Shown: piece by piece, positions 10,238-21,100 of the stretch
How positions within the stretch are numbered: position 1 is the first letter of the stretch
How the letters are laid out: each line of letters begins with the position of its first letter
From: Megaustenia siamemsis
Taxonomy: Eukaryota; Mollusca; Gastropoda; Stylommatophora; Ariophantidae
Direction of reading: 5' to 3'
DNA: 64,000 nucleotides
NCBI GenBank assembly: GCA_032433765.1
Contig: JAVIAB010000124.1
Location: 73,333,746 to 73,397,745, forward strand
Position numbers and translations under genes: made by a program
The notes under the pieces: model-generated
Seen by the model: the letters and a program-made list of their open reading frames with translations, nothing else
What the model was told of the DNA's origin: nothing
Database searches by the model: none

Positions 10238-12171
10238 TACTTTGTATTTTAAATGATCCACGATAAAGTCACTGCATTTACTTCACATGTGCTGAATGCT
10301 CGGAAAATGATAAAGTGTGAACTGAGTTAAGCTGTTACAAAACAATTTAAGCTTCAATTTAAAAGTGTTGACTTAATTGAAAATGGACGGAAACAAAGAG
10401 TCTTTTCCTTGTAACATCTTGTTAATAATATTCAAATGTTGTTATGCTTATCAACTAAAAATGCAAAATTGACACATCCACTCTTGATTTTTAAGTAAAT
10501 CACACCCAAAAGGCAAAACAGTTTTTGATTCCAAAAATAAAAGAACTCCATCTTCAATTTGAAAGCCACTTTACTGAGTTGTGAAGTAAGAGTTCACCAT
10601 ATTCATTTATTTCTTCCTAAAAATATTCTCTAAATTCTCTTCGATTGTGGCGAGTGATCGAATCATATTAATGCAACACAGAACAGGATCAATGACGTGC
10701 CGAAAGCTCATGTCCTTAATACACAAAGCCTCCTGATGAATGATACAGTGAAATCGCAACTTCCGATATAAATACCGATCAAGCAAAGAAACAGAAATTC
10801 CTCTTCCCTAACATTGCTGGGCAGTCATCTGTACAAATACTCTCATGTTTAGACCATTCAAGTTTATTGCCGCCAACATCACTATTTTCGACACAGTTTT
10901 TCACTGCTTCAAATTATTCTCTTCGAGTTGCTGTTGTCGATAAATCACAAAGTCCTAAAAGCTCCAGAAAAACATCGAAATTGTCCTTTATGCAGCTCAC
11001 AAATTCAATTAACTGAGCATTATCTGTCATCGCCGCGCTAATCTATAGCAATAGAGAAGTATCTGGAAACAGCTATTATATATTTTATCTGTTTTGATGC
11101 ATCGCTTGCCATTTCTTCAATGCGTCTCATAACTGTATTTCATGATAGAGAAATATTTTATGCAATTCGTTTGATATTGGAATCACCAGCGTTTTCTGCA
11201 AAGATGGATATGATTTTATTAATCTCACCTTCAGAGAACGGTTTTGTTCTTCTTAGCGATATAAAGTGATATTTCGTAAGATGCCTTTACCATGTTTTTC
11301 AGTTCTTCACTTTTTTAAAACAAATAAGTTTAGCATACAATGAATGTCCTTTCTTTTTCTTTGAGATGTAGTTAGTTCTTAAAGCAGAGACAGGAGGATT
11401 TGATTTGTTGAATGAATCAAGGATGCCTTTCCATGTTGTATTTTTTAGGAACTGTTACTGTGGTTGAACAGATCAAACAAATCAATTTCGAAGCACTTCC
11501 CATTGTAAATAAAACTGTTCTTCCGATTCTTTCATTAAATGCTCGGAAAGCCACTTCACTTTTCTCTTAGACGAACCATGCTTGCCTTAAGCCATCATAA
11601 CAAATACTAACTGCCAGTACAGAGCAACACAAGCTGCAATAGGGTGTACGAACCTGACAAAGAAAAAAAATGTATTGACAATTACTTACAAGTGCTTACA
11701 ACCGAATAGGTAAGACTGCGACATCTGTTGCAGGAAATATTATTATTGGTCGTTTCAAAATATTTTGAAGGTGTTTAAAATTCCATATCTCTGCAACCAA
11801 TTGATTGATAATGCTGAAATTTTGCATATGGTCCTGTGATTTTTTGGTCCCAAGAAGTACATTCATTTCCTCACCAACAAACGTATAGTTTTAAATATTC
11901 TTTATTTGAAGTATACAAATTTAAGGCATTTTGGTCAAACCATATATTTGGAGGAATTACCGCTTCATATGAGTGAGCACCCACGGACTTGTCATCTTGA
12001 ACGTAATGCGCGCCAATTTCCCTGTTTTAAGCACTAAAAAACACATAAAACGCGTCATAGTTATAATTTTATATCCGGTGCATCCCATTTCCTGTCGTTT
12101 TGTTGTGATTTATGTGCAACGGCGTATCCTAATTATTGGGTAATTTCGTTAAATTTGTGATCTGTTAGTCA

Positions 12172-13806
12172 ATGGGTATAAAAGTAAAGTTCCTTACATT
12201 GCAATCAGTGGCAATAAAGGTGTATAAATATTTTTGCATAGAAGCTAAGCGTGGAAAACTGTATCGAAGCATCTCAAAGCCAGAAAAGAGAACTATTCAC
12301 GCATTGGGTATAAGCAAACGCTTTTTCAAACAAGTGCTTAAAGCTAACGGAGTGTCCAGTTCAATCAAGACTAGGACGCTAGGAAGAAAGAAAGTAGTAG
12401 ATAGTTTTGACAAGGAAGTGATTAGAAGAGCAATTTGTAAAATGTTCGATTCCAAAGAAACTGTGACTTTAAGAAAACTGAAAATTCGACTGAGAGCAGA
12501 AAATGACATTGTTGTGTCGAAAACAACATTACGGAGAACTGTTAGAAGCATCGGTTTTACGTTTAGAAAGTACGATAGTGGTAGAAATGTCATCTGCGAG
12601 AAGCCGCACTTAGTTTCTATGAGGAGTAAATATTTACGTGAAGTACGGGAAATGCGTAACCAAGGTTATGATATTGTATTTCTAGATGAATCTTGGATAA
12701 ATTCTCACCACACAAGTGCAAAGGAATGGCAGTTATCAGATGGAAGTATTAAAAGATGTGTACCCACTGGAAAAGGACAGCGTATTATAATGGCACATGC
12801 AGGCAGCCGAAAAGAAGTAAAAGTAAAGTAAAGTACCCCCCGTCACGCCAAGTGGCGTATAGGGAAATATGGTGTTAGTGACCCTATATTTTACAGACCT
12901 TCAGCACATGATTTTTTGGGGTAATGTGGTCGGTATTACGCCCGTGCTGCTTTTACTTTCCCAGAAAAAATCCGGTACCCATTTAAAGGCTGGGTGAACC
13001 CGGAGCCGTCGGTTGGGATCGAACCCTACCCCTTGTCCGTAGTAGTCCAGTTCACTAACCACTGAGCTATCGCGGCTCCTACTAATTTTTAGGGAATTAG
13101 TAAAACCCAGGTGTCCTCGCCAGGATTACGAACCCCGGCTGTTGCCGTGGTAAGCCAACCGAGCCGAAAAGAAGGGTTGGTGAAAAATGCAGAACTTATA
13201 TTCACCTCTAATTATACTGACAACAGGGACTATCACACCGAGATGAATGGCCATATATTTAGAGAGTGGATTGAAAATACTCTTCTTCCAATTCTAGACA
13301 GACCATCCTGTCTGGTAATGGACAACGCGTCGTACCACAACGCTGTGGCAGAAGAAGACAAAATTCCTACATCTACCAGTACAAAAGATGTTATAAAGAT
13401 TTGGCTAAGAAAGGAAGGAATTCCATTTAACGAGGGATTTTTGAAACCTGAATTACTGTCACTTGTTAAGAAATCGCAAAAGACCAAAGTATTCCAAATA
13501 GACAAAATCATTCAACAGCATGGTCATACGTGCTTGAGACTGCCCCCTTATCATCCACAATTAAACCCCATTGAACTCGTTTGGGCAAAAATTAAAGGGC
13601 AGGTGGCAGCTGAGAATACAAGTTTTAAACTATGCGATATAAAAGGACTGACATATGCTGCTCTATCACAGATTGACAAAGATTTTTGGTGCAAATGTGA
13701 AGATCATGTCTTAAAAGAAGAAAATGACTATTGGAAAAAAGATGGACTATCGTTCGTTCAGCCCAGATTAGTAATCAATATGTTAGACTCCTCTGATTCA
13801 GAATAA
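12172..13806 (+). pseudogene. Transposase, DD83E type, disrupted by SINE
   Basis: The N-terminal part (12172-12817) and C-terminal part (13162-13806) correspond to the intact 425-aa transposase of copy A. The two halves differ from it by only about three residues (W to R in TLWRTV, I to N in the YHIAV segment, L to V in GQLAA). The SINE insertion at 12818-13161 falls just after the GSRKE motif and separates the first catalytic D from the other two. The product is therefore inactive. Confidence 0.92.
12818..13161 (-). mobile_element. Dimeric tRNA-derived SINE inserted in transposase gene
   Basis: The 344-bp insert is flanked by a perfect 13-bp duplication, AGCCGAAAAGAAG, at 12805-12817 and 13162-13174. 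Read on the minus strand, a first unit with B-box-like GGGGTTCGTAATCCTGG is followed by the usual family A unit starting GGAGCCGCGATAGCTCAGTG. Other copies in the window start directly at GGGAGCCGCG, so this is a dimeric or 5'-extended form. Confidence 0.9.
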
Positions 13807-14639
13807 ATGAAATAATAATGGACGTTTTTATATGTCCGCATGATCAATCTTTAGCTAAAGTTGATAACGTTTTGAAAATGTAAAGATTCTTGATATGTGT
13901 ACTGCAGGCATGCAAAAAAAAAAAAAATAAATCACTTTCATATGTCTTGTTTACGTAAAATAATGAAAGTCACATGGAAAGACATAAAACGAACAATGTA
14001 GCTCTTTACAGTGAAGAGGATCCCGTGCTTACATCGGACTCTTTAGTCACATGCGTACCCATAAACAATAACTTTGCTTGATATGTCATGCTCGTTATCG
14101 CTCGCAACGGATAATTAATTTTTTTAAATGTATTCTTTGTTGTATATTGTTTAAATAGTTTTCATTAATGGAACTGTTTATACGCTGATTTGTTTTAGAC
14201 CGTCTGTAAAGGCTATAACATTGACATTCTCATAGTATTTTAAAGAAAGTAAACAATAGAAAGTAAACAGTTGATAAACGCCTCCAACTTTCAAGTTCTG
14301 TAGAGACGCCTATGTCGAGAAGCTGATTTCCATTAATGTACGGTAAATTATTTTCTCCAGGAGCAAAAAGATCCGTAAATTCACTGAGATCAAAGGAAAG
14401 TGCTGCTTCATGATGAAGCATACTTCCTACATCATTAAATTTTGTGAAATCGGTGGGACCTTGGAAAAACAAGGCCAGATGCAAAAAATCAAGTTTGTAA
14501 GTGCAGGGAAAGAGGAGATATTTCATGTTAATCGTGAACATTTAGATTTGAAACGACCAATACTAACAAATTACACCACAAATTCACTGCAAAGTACATA
14601 CAAAATAATAAATAGAAAGATTATATATATATGGCACTT

Positions 14640-15090
14640 TTCGTCTTGTCAGACGGTCTAGTGGAGGCTATTGCGTATTTTTGTGAGGTATTGTTTTTGC
14701 CGAACAGCTTCTCTCGTGGCTAATTCTACCAATGTTTGACAAACACACGCGGTCACATAATGAACAGGTCAGGCTCGCTGGTCCACAGGGTTTACCATCC
14801 TTTTTCATGAGTCTCTTCTCTTCTAAGTCCTGTCTTAGAACAGTCTCAAATGTTGTTATACCGTTCCTTATACGTGCTCTCCGTGATGTGCGATCACTTG
14901 CCAGATGTTGCCAGTCGTTTTCACAGATGGAGAAGTCTTTCAGAGATGATTTGCAGATATCTCTATATCGTAGTTTAGGTCTGCCGATTTGTCGTTTTCC
15001 GTGTTTTAGCTCGCCATATAGTATTTGCCTAGGAATGCGTTTTTCTTCCATCCGTTGGACATGCCCCAGCCATCTTAGCCTTCGACTATT
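14640..15090 (-). mobile_element. LINE 3' end, L2-like, with zinc-finger-like tail
   Basis: The minus frame 15051-14668 reads RIPRQILYGELKHGKRQ, GRPKLRYRDICKSSLKDF and LTCSLCDRVCLSNIGRISH. This is the C-terminus of an endonuclease/RT LINE of L2/CR1-like type with a C2H2-like end. It is 5' truncated and borders a short TA run. It is nested near the 5' end of the hAT relic, and a relative lies at 500-780. Confidence 0.75.
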
Positions 15091-15629
15091 AATAGAAAGA
15101 TTAATAATAAACTAAATGTTTATTTATATCATCTAAAATTCGCATGGGGTGAAGGATTTTCAATTTTTAAATTGTTTTATATCTGTAAAGACTTGACCTA
15201 GAAATGTCCAGCGTGGCTCAAACGGAAGATAAACATTAGATGTATTTCCGGGTCAATTCAAACCGAGGCTAAGCCTATCAATTGATGCATTTTACATAAG
15301 ATTTTGGAGACCAGTAACGACGGCAACCTAACGGCGGCAAACGGCACATTGACACAAGGAAGGTTGTACTTGAAAATCGGCTTATATCTGATAGTGATAA
15401 ACAGGTTCGCATCGGATTTTGAGCTATCGATGGGCCAATCAAAACGTTATGACGGGTCATTATGTGGCCCGCGGGCCTAGGGTTGACCATCCCTGAGCTA
15501 GAGATTACCAAAGAATAGAATATATAAAGAAAAAATAAGGTAATAATGTGGTGTCATAAAAGAGACAACCAACCAAACATAATTCACACAACTTATCAAC
15601 AAATACTGCAAAACGAACACATGTACATA

Positions 15630-15760
15630 CCTTAGTAAAAAATGGATAGACGGAATATTAGAAATATTCAGAAATATGACAGCAGAAGAGGCCAACTAAA
15701 GAGCAAAAAAAACTGCAAATTAATTCTCCCCTCAAAGCTGAATGGCAAATGAGGAAGGTG
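15630..15760 (+). mobile_element. Short LINE 3' fragment
   Basis: The segment encoding WIDGILEIFRNMTAEEAN matches the C-terminus of the LINE at 58370-58480 closely, with stops. It is a 5'-truncated fragment inside the PLC-beta intron. Confidence 0.6.
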
Positions 15761-15959
15761 AGATAAGGTTATCAGATTTTTTCCACAATTTCCGGGAGAG
15801 GTATAAACATAACAACTACTTCTGAAATGTACCTTATGTTAGTTTGCTATTCGGTTATACAGTTTCAGACGCATCTTAAAGAACTTAAATACTCGCTCTG
15901 TTTATAATACAAAACATGCAAATTTTATATACAGTACTTATAAAACTACTTACCTCTAT

Positions 15960-18130
15960 AGTTTACACGTACTTTTCCGAAGAGTTAATTTTCTTCAGCA
16001 GGCCATCTCTGGATCCTATTTTTGTAGATAATTCTTGACAGGTCACATTAACATTTGTCAAGATGGCAAACATGGCTTAAGCAGTTTCTAAACTCATGTT
16101 GGACTTTTGGGATATTCATATCATGTTCATTGAAGAGAAAATTCTCTCCACCAAAGCATTATTTCCAGAAAGACACAGGGATAGTTCAGTGAGCTTCTGG
16201 AGTTCTGCATATGGAATCGCTTTTTTCAGAGAACAATTTAACCCCCCCCCGTCCCCCCTCCCATTTTAAACAAAGTGTGGCTTTTTTTTTTCTGAAGTCA
16301 CATACTGCTTCATGAAAGAAATTGCGTCAAACAAATTATCTTTATTCAAGTCAAGCACATATTAATTTGAAGAAAAATAATGAGCTGTTTCTTCAAATTT
16401 CTCCTTTTCCGGAGGTGATCTAAAAAGTATACATTCCAAAGTTTTGTTATCGTGTGAATGAACAAAACAGGTACTGAGATATTGAACAGCATTTTTATAA
16501 AATTCACAAGAAACAACGAGAAGTTCTGTTGTGGAGTAGGACCCATTTTCTTCTAAAGATGACAGAAGTTTTTTAACTGATGATGGGATGAACATCTCTT
16601 CTTTCCTACAGTTCAATTTTTCTATTAAATTTGATAACAATATTGAAGACACTACTGCAGTTACATTATTGCCTTTAATTTTTTTATCACATCACGAAAA
16701 AGTGACAAAGTTTTATGAACAAAACTCATCCACAGCAAAGTGTAAGGATCACTAAACCAATTCTTTAACATCGGTGGACACTTTTCCTCACAGAGGAAAA
16801 ATTACTTAAGTGCAGGGTAAATTTCCCACATTCTTGTGATTGGTGGTAGCAAGAATAACCACCAAACATTCTTGTAGATCAGTATCTTTTTATATTCCTG
16901 TTCAGCAAAGTTATAGAACTCCTTTAATCTTTCCACTCTGACAGTAAATATTAGAAAATACCTTTACAAAATTTCCTTCAACATCAATGGGAATTGAATT
17001 AATAGCTAAATGTGTGCAACTCATGTGAGATCTACATCCTAAACCAAGAACTTTACTTTGTAATTGTTCTCTCACTTTGGTAAAAACATTGTTTTTAATT
17101 TTTTTTCCACCAGAGTTTATTCTTGTATTATCTATCCCCTGCAACTGCAATGCAAAAAAAAAATATTTTCAAAGCCAGGTTGTTTCACTATTTCCAATGA
17201 AACCTGTAACAGAATCTCTGCTGTTTCCCTTGTTATCTCAACAAAGTAAATCAATTTTGGTTTAATATTAATTGTCTTTTCCTTGTCCATGTTAACATAT
17301 CTAAGAAGGATAAGCAATGTTTTTAAACTATAATGGTTTGAAGCATTAAAAAGCATGGTTACAAAAAAATCCGGTTGAATTTCTTCTATCACTGCATCAA
17401 AAGCCAAATGCGTTAAGACACTTTACAATAGTCTCATGTTTTGTTCTAGCATACACCAATTTAGGTTAATTAAACTTCCTTATTAAACCAGCTGTATAGT
17501 TCATAGATTTAAAATGGTGATAATGTTTTACAGTACGAAACGCACATTTTTCTAACTCTAATGCAATGATCAAATCACTTTTAAACGGCACAGCAATTTT
17601 GAAGAACCGAGACATTTTCGTTTTAACTTCACAACTCGAAGCACTTTTATGCGTTTTTGTTCAGGTATGTTCTACATTAGACGTTTTACAACCGCTCCCG
17701 ACACTAAAATCTATTTGACAGACAAAAACAAAAGGCAGCAGATTAATTTACACCCCGACAGAGAAAATGAAACTGCTTCAAAATGGATTCACTTACTGGA
17801 CACTTTCATTTCTTCGACAATTTGAAATTGTAAAAGAAAATTCATTGAACTTCTCAAACTTAGCGGAAGTTTACGCACGCGCTGTAGAAAAGAGAATTCT
17901 CGTTTCTAATGGTAACAATTGCTGCTGAAGTAGACCGAGAGTACAGCGAAAAGAATATTTAAATACATAACATACTGGTGTATTTTTAAAAATGGCGAGT
18001 TTAATAGTGTTATTGTTGACTTAACACCATACAAACCATGAACACGGGAAAATCAGGGGATATCCTGAAACAATTTGTAAAATCAGGGACAATTCAGGAG
18101 ACACAATTTTTCCGGGGACAAAAGGCTAAA
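15960..18130 (-). pseudogene. hAT-family transposase relic, family 2, copy B
   Basis: Minus-strand segments in order are NNVFTKVREQLQSKVLGLGC and THLAINSIPIDVEG (17150-16911), EKLNCRKEEMFIPSSVKKLL (16652-16362) and LSGNNALVERIFSSMN near 16150. The last is the ERxFS(x)MN-type C-terminal signature of hAT transposases. Noncoding 5' sequence at 17400-18130 aligns with 4590-5600. Several shifts and stops, plus a C-rich run at 16241, mark it as dead. Confidence 0.75.
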
Positions 18131-18260
18131 TCCAGTAACGTCTGGTAGCCTTAAGGAACGAAGAAGAAGTAAAAAAAACTATTCATTAAACATTTTCACT
18201 TCCAGTAATTATTTTCAAGTACTTGCACTGGACTTTATTTATTAAGCATAGCCTTAATAC

Positions 18261-18418
18261 CTTGAATAACACTTCTGTGCACATAGTGTAGCCATGAGTA
18301 ATAATAGGCTCCATATCAGAGTCTTTACCATCCCAGCAATCTAGCTCCACACATCGGCAGCCACTTAATAAAACCTGATGGTACATTTCAACTGATGATT
18401 TGCCAGTTAACTGGTGAC
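18261..18418 (-). CDS. PLCB: Phospholipase C beta, catalytic X-domain exon
   Basis: The exon is 158 nt: two bases that complete a glycine codon, then 52 codons reading [24 protein letters not shown] and [10 protein letters not shown]. These are diagnostic PLC-beta X-domain motifs. The ELDCWDG and THG segments contribute active-site residues (metal and phosphate binding) in the PLC family. The acceptor CAG lies just above 18418 and the donor GTATTA begins at 18260. The 187-bp intron to the upstream exon is the only short one here. No frame break is seen. Confidence 0.95.
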
Positions 18419-18605
18419 CTGACGAGAGACAAAAAGATTCTTCCAACTTTGTTGTGACTCAGACATCATAAAATGCATTGTACATACATCATAATGGTCG
18501 TGATTAGTATCACCATGCAACAATATTATGAACAATGATGGTGTAGTTGCTGTACATGCTGAGTGTGATGTTGCTCTTTAAAGAAACAAAGGTCAAACAG
18601 CAAAC

Positions 18606-18752
18606 CTGTCAAGTAGGTGTTGTGGGAGGAATTGATGAAATAGTGGACCAAAGGCTGGTCCATGTCCTCACTGATATCTAGCTTTTCTGGAGGGATCAAG
18701 TTGTTGTCTTCACTCATCAGAAATTTGAGGAAACCCTCTTGAGATAGATGGC
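18606..18752 (-). CDS. PLCB: Phospholipase C beta, EF-hand/X-domain boundary exon
   Basis: The exon is 147 nt and encodes [32 protein letters not shown] and [14 protein letters not shown]. It spans the end of the EF-hand region and the start of the X domain. SSHNTYLTG carries the first catalytic histidine of eukaryotic PLCs. The acceptor CAG lies at 18755-18753 and the donor GTTTGC starts at 18605. The last base G is completed by GT in the next exon to give glycine, so phase is consistent. I could not identify further upstream exons to the right; they may lie beyond the window or among the repeats. Confidence 0.93.
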
Positions 18753-19325
18753 CTGCGAAAGTAACAAAAAGGCATTGAAAAATGTGTTCATAATACTAAC
18801 ATTTTAATAAATCGAAACGGGGGAGTATAATAAAAAAAATTGACAACAATTAATTTGAAAAAAGACTTCATGGAAACAAATAGATAATTTACAGAACAGA
18901 ACAAGTTTAATTCAAATGGGCTATGCAAACTTTTCTACAATTGTTGCTACTAAAATGTCAAATTATTGCTGTAACTCTCTCCTTCTTTCTCAAATTAAAT
19001 TTTAATATATATTTAATTAAGTTGCACATGTTTCTTAAAAAAATATTCTATTGCACAAATCTTCAAATTGGTTATTACACCTATGTCACATCGCAAGACA
19101 CATACATTATTATACTTTCCTTTGATATATAATTTAAATTTTACCTCTTTTCTTTACCTGAAAGTACACACTTAGATCAGAGCAAATTAATTTTTAAAGA
19201 TTAAAAGATTTTCATTTTTATTTCTTATAAAAAGAAAGTTGCCAAGCTCATAAACATCAAGAATCGAAGAGCAATGTACCAAAACATATGTAATGTCTTT
19301 AGCGGGGGTGAAATTATATTGAGTT
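18753..19325. other. AT-rich intronic interval
   Basis: AT-rich sequence upstream of the PLC-beta exon. I see no gene, repeat partner or terminal repeat. Confidence 0.5.
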
Positions 19326-20480
19326 ATTGAGTTATTTGTGGGTATCATCAGTGCACTCCGAACATGTCCATTGGTGCTCAGATTCCCTCTTCAGCATGTC
19401 CGGCAGCGTCCAGCGACTGACGACTCCAGTCCTGTGTTGGCTGAAAAGTATTCTTATGCGCCCACTAAGTCTGTCGTTTCTGGATGTACCCATCTTTACT
19501 CCCATCTCCTTCATCCGAAAGAGAGACATTGACTCATGGTTGTCGAAGTCTAGCGCCTTTCCCACTTCTCAGATGGCATTAACGACGTCTCCCTGATTCA
19601 TTGGTTTGACCGTCGTCAATGACTGACAGCTAGCCAATATGCCCGTTCTTTTATTGTCTCGTGCTTCCGCATATCCAGTGACGTAGACAAAGGTGATACT
19701 GTATTTTTTACTTCTGTAATGACTCCGCGTACAAACTCACCTCGATTTTTCTTATCAGGTTCATCAAATCACTTAGTATACAGGCGTGGGTGAATGCCCT
19801 GGTCACTGCCATCACCTCTATTGTCATGCTACACAAGGCCTATGCACCGCTGTCTTTTTTGACAATTCTGTCTGAAGAGCGTGCTGTAAATGTCCATGCA
19901 TTTCTTTGCTTTGGTGTCGTGTTACAGATCCGTCCGTATAGATGACTAAATCTTCCTTGTCGATGTCGTCCAAAATGAAGGCGTTAACTTCCTCATCGAT
20001 CACAATTCTGCTCCCTACATTTCCTGTCGCGTGTGACAATACACGAGATTGTGCCCTTGGCTGACGTAGGTAGCGGTCGGTATCCACTACTCGCCAGTGT
20101 TGATATTGGAACGCCAATAGACCTGTTTTATAACAACTGCTCGGCCAACCCATGATTTGCCTCTTCTTAGTCAGTTGCCTTTCCCTGTCTTGAGCTCTTC
20201 GTGCAATGGATGCTCTTTATACGCACTTATCTTAAGGTATGTTTGTGTCCTCCAGATCTTGAACAGGTCATTCATAGTTTGGAAAATCCAGAAGGTATCT
20301 CATTACTACACATGGGTAACTCTTGTACACCCGAAGATGATGTGCATCACTTCCTTTTTTACTTTCTCTAGCCTGTAAATCTGTGTTGTACTGACTGTAA
20401 GGATTTCTAGGACATAGTTGATGCGAGGACCAGGCCCTGGAACAGAAATGTAAGTAGCTTCTGTTCAATATGTTGTAGTT
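19326..20480 (-). mobile_element. I-like LINE with RNase H, 5'-truncated and decayed
   Basis: The minus strand encodes an RNase H stretch (DLVIYTDGSVTRHQ, 20153-19824). A C-terminal piece (EMGVKMGTSRNDRLSGR, 19565-19332) ends in a CSEC/H-like zinc motif (HQWTCSEC). Order and sequence match the better copy at 31650-32340. Frameshifts separate the pieces. The upstream part (20160-20480) corresponds to MRYLLDFPN and nearby sequence of the other copy. Confidence 0.75.
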
Positions 20481-21060
20481 GCCATGACCTTCATAGTGGC
20501 TAATCCTTTGGGGACTTTTGGTATCACATTTTACGTGAACATTTCAACCTCAGATGCCACCATATTGCTTCGCATGAGTATGGCCTGTCCAAGGTGTTGT
20601 CTATTGTAGAAACAATGAAATCCAGGGGCACTAACTGTCCAATCACCAAGAAGTGTTTTTTTGTAAAATCATTATATCAGCGCCGCATAGCAGCTTATCA
20701 AGAATGGACCGTCATTTATTTATTGAGGCACAGTTCTAATATGTAATGAGTACATACTTTAGGCCTAACCACTCGCATTTCTGTTCCTTACACTGTTCCT
20801 TACACAATCCGGCGCGTTTGCTTTTTTTGTTTACCTTTTTCCATATCGTTGGTTTGGTTTCACCTGAATACTTCTTGTCGTTTTTTTTTATTTTGTCGCT
20901 GAAAATTGATGGACCACTGTGGATGGTCTAGACTCACATGCAGTAACTCGGTCTCACGGTCCAGAGCCGGTTAAAAACTGGCCGACCCCAGTCATACAGC
21001 TTTTCGGCACGTGGATACACAGTGAGTTTGGTATATTCTCACTCAGAATCACACAGCATT
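20481..21060. other. Interval between LINE relics, no clear feature
   Basis: It may still contain decayed I-like LINE sequence on the minus strand, but I cannot align it confidently by eye. No other gene is seen. Confidence 0.35.
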
Positions 21061-21100
21061 GAAACTACACTTCCTTTGCCTATCTTCTACCTTTTACCTT

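Larger units (their letters stand above)
11746..14560 (+). mobile_element. Tc1/mariner-superfamily transposon, DD83E type, copy B (SINE-interrupted)
   Basis: The element starts TTGGTCGTTTCAAAA and ends GAAACGACCAA, with TA on both sides (11744-11745 and 14561-14562). Without the 344-bp SINE and its 13-bp duplication it is about 2458 bp, essentially the same length as copy A. It lies in the opposite orientation about 1.5 kb away. Both copies and the spacer belong to one hAT relic. The frames near 14230-14541 and their mirror at 7802-8113 are inside the element but have no recognised domain. Confidence 0.93.
6970..15496 (-). pseudogene. hAT element, GTF2IRD2-like family, heavily nested
   Basis: Minus-strand pieces in order read TDDCPAMLGKR, HCIIHQEALCIKD and GKDSLFPSIF (10300-11200), then SNIDLFINPF, FWKYIPLDRFPE and RLVCRFGSTYICEQPLSVMN (7440-7770). 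This is the order of a hAT transposase of the GTF2IRD2/ZBED5-like type, with its C-terminal dimerisation region. Stops and shifts are frequent. The right end at 15475-15496 reads, on the minus strand, CAGGGATGGTCAACCC, a typical hAT terminus. The left end near 6975 (CAGTGGTC) is a weak guess. Four later insertions split it: retroposon R, two DD83E elements and a LINE fragment. Confidence 0.75.
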
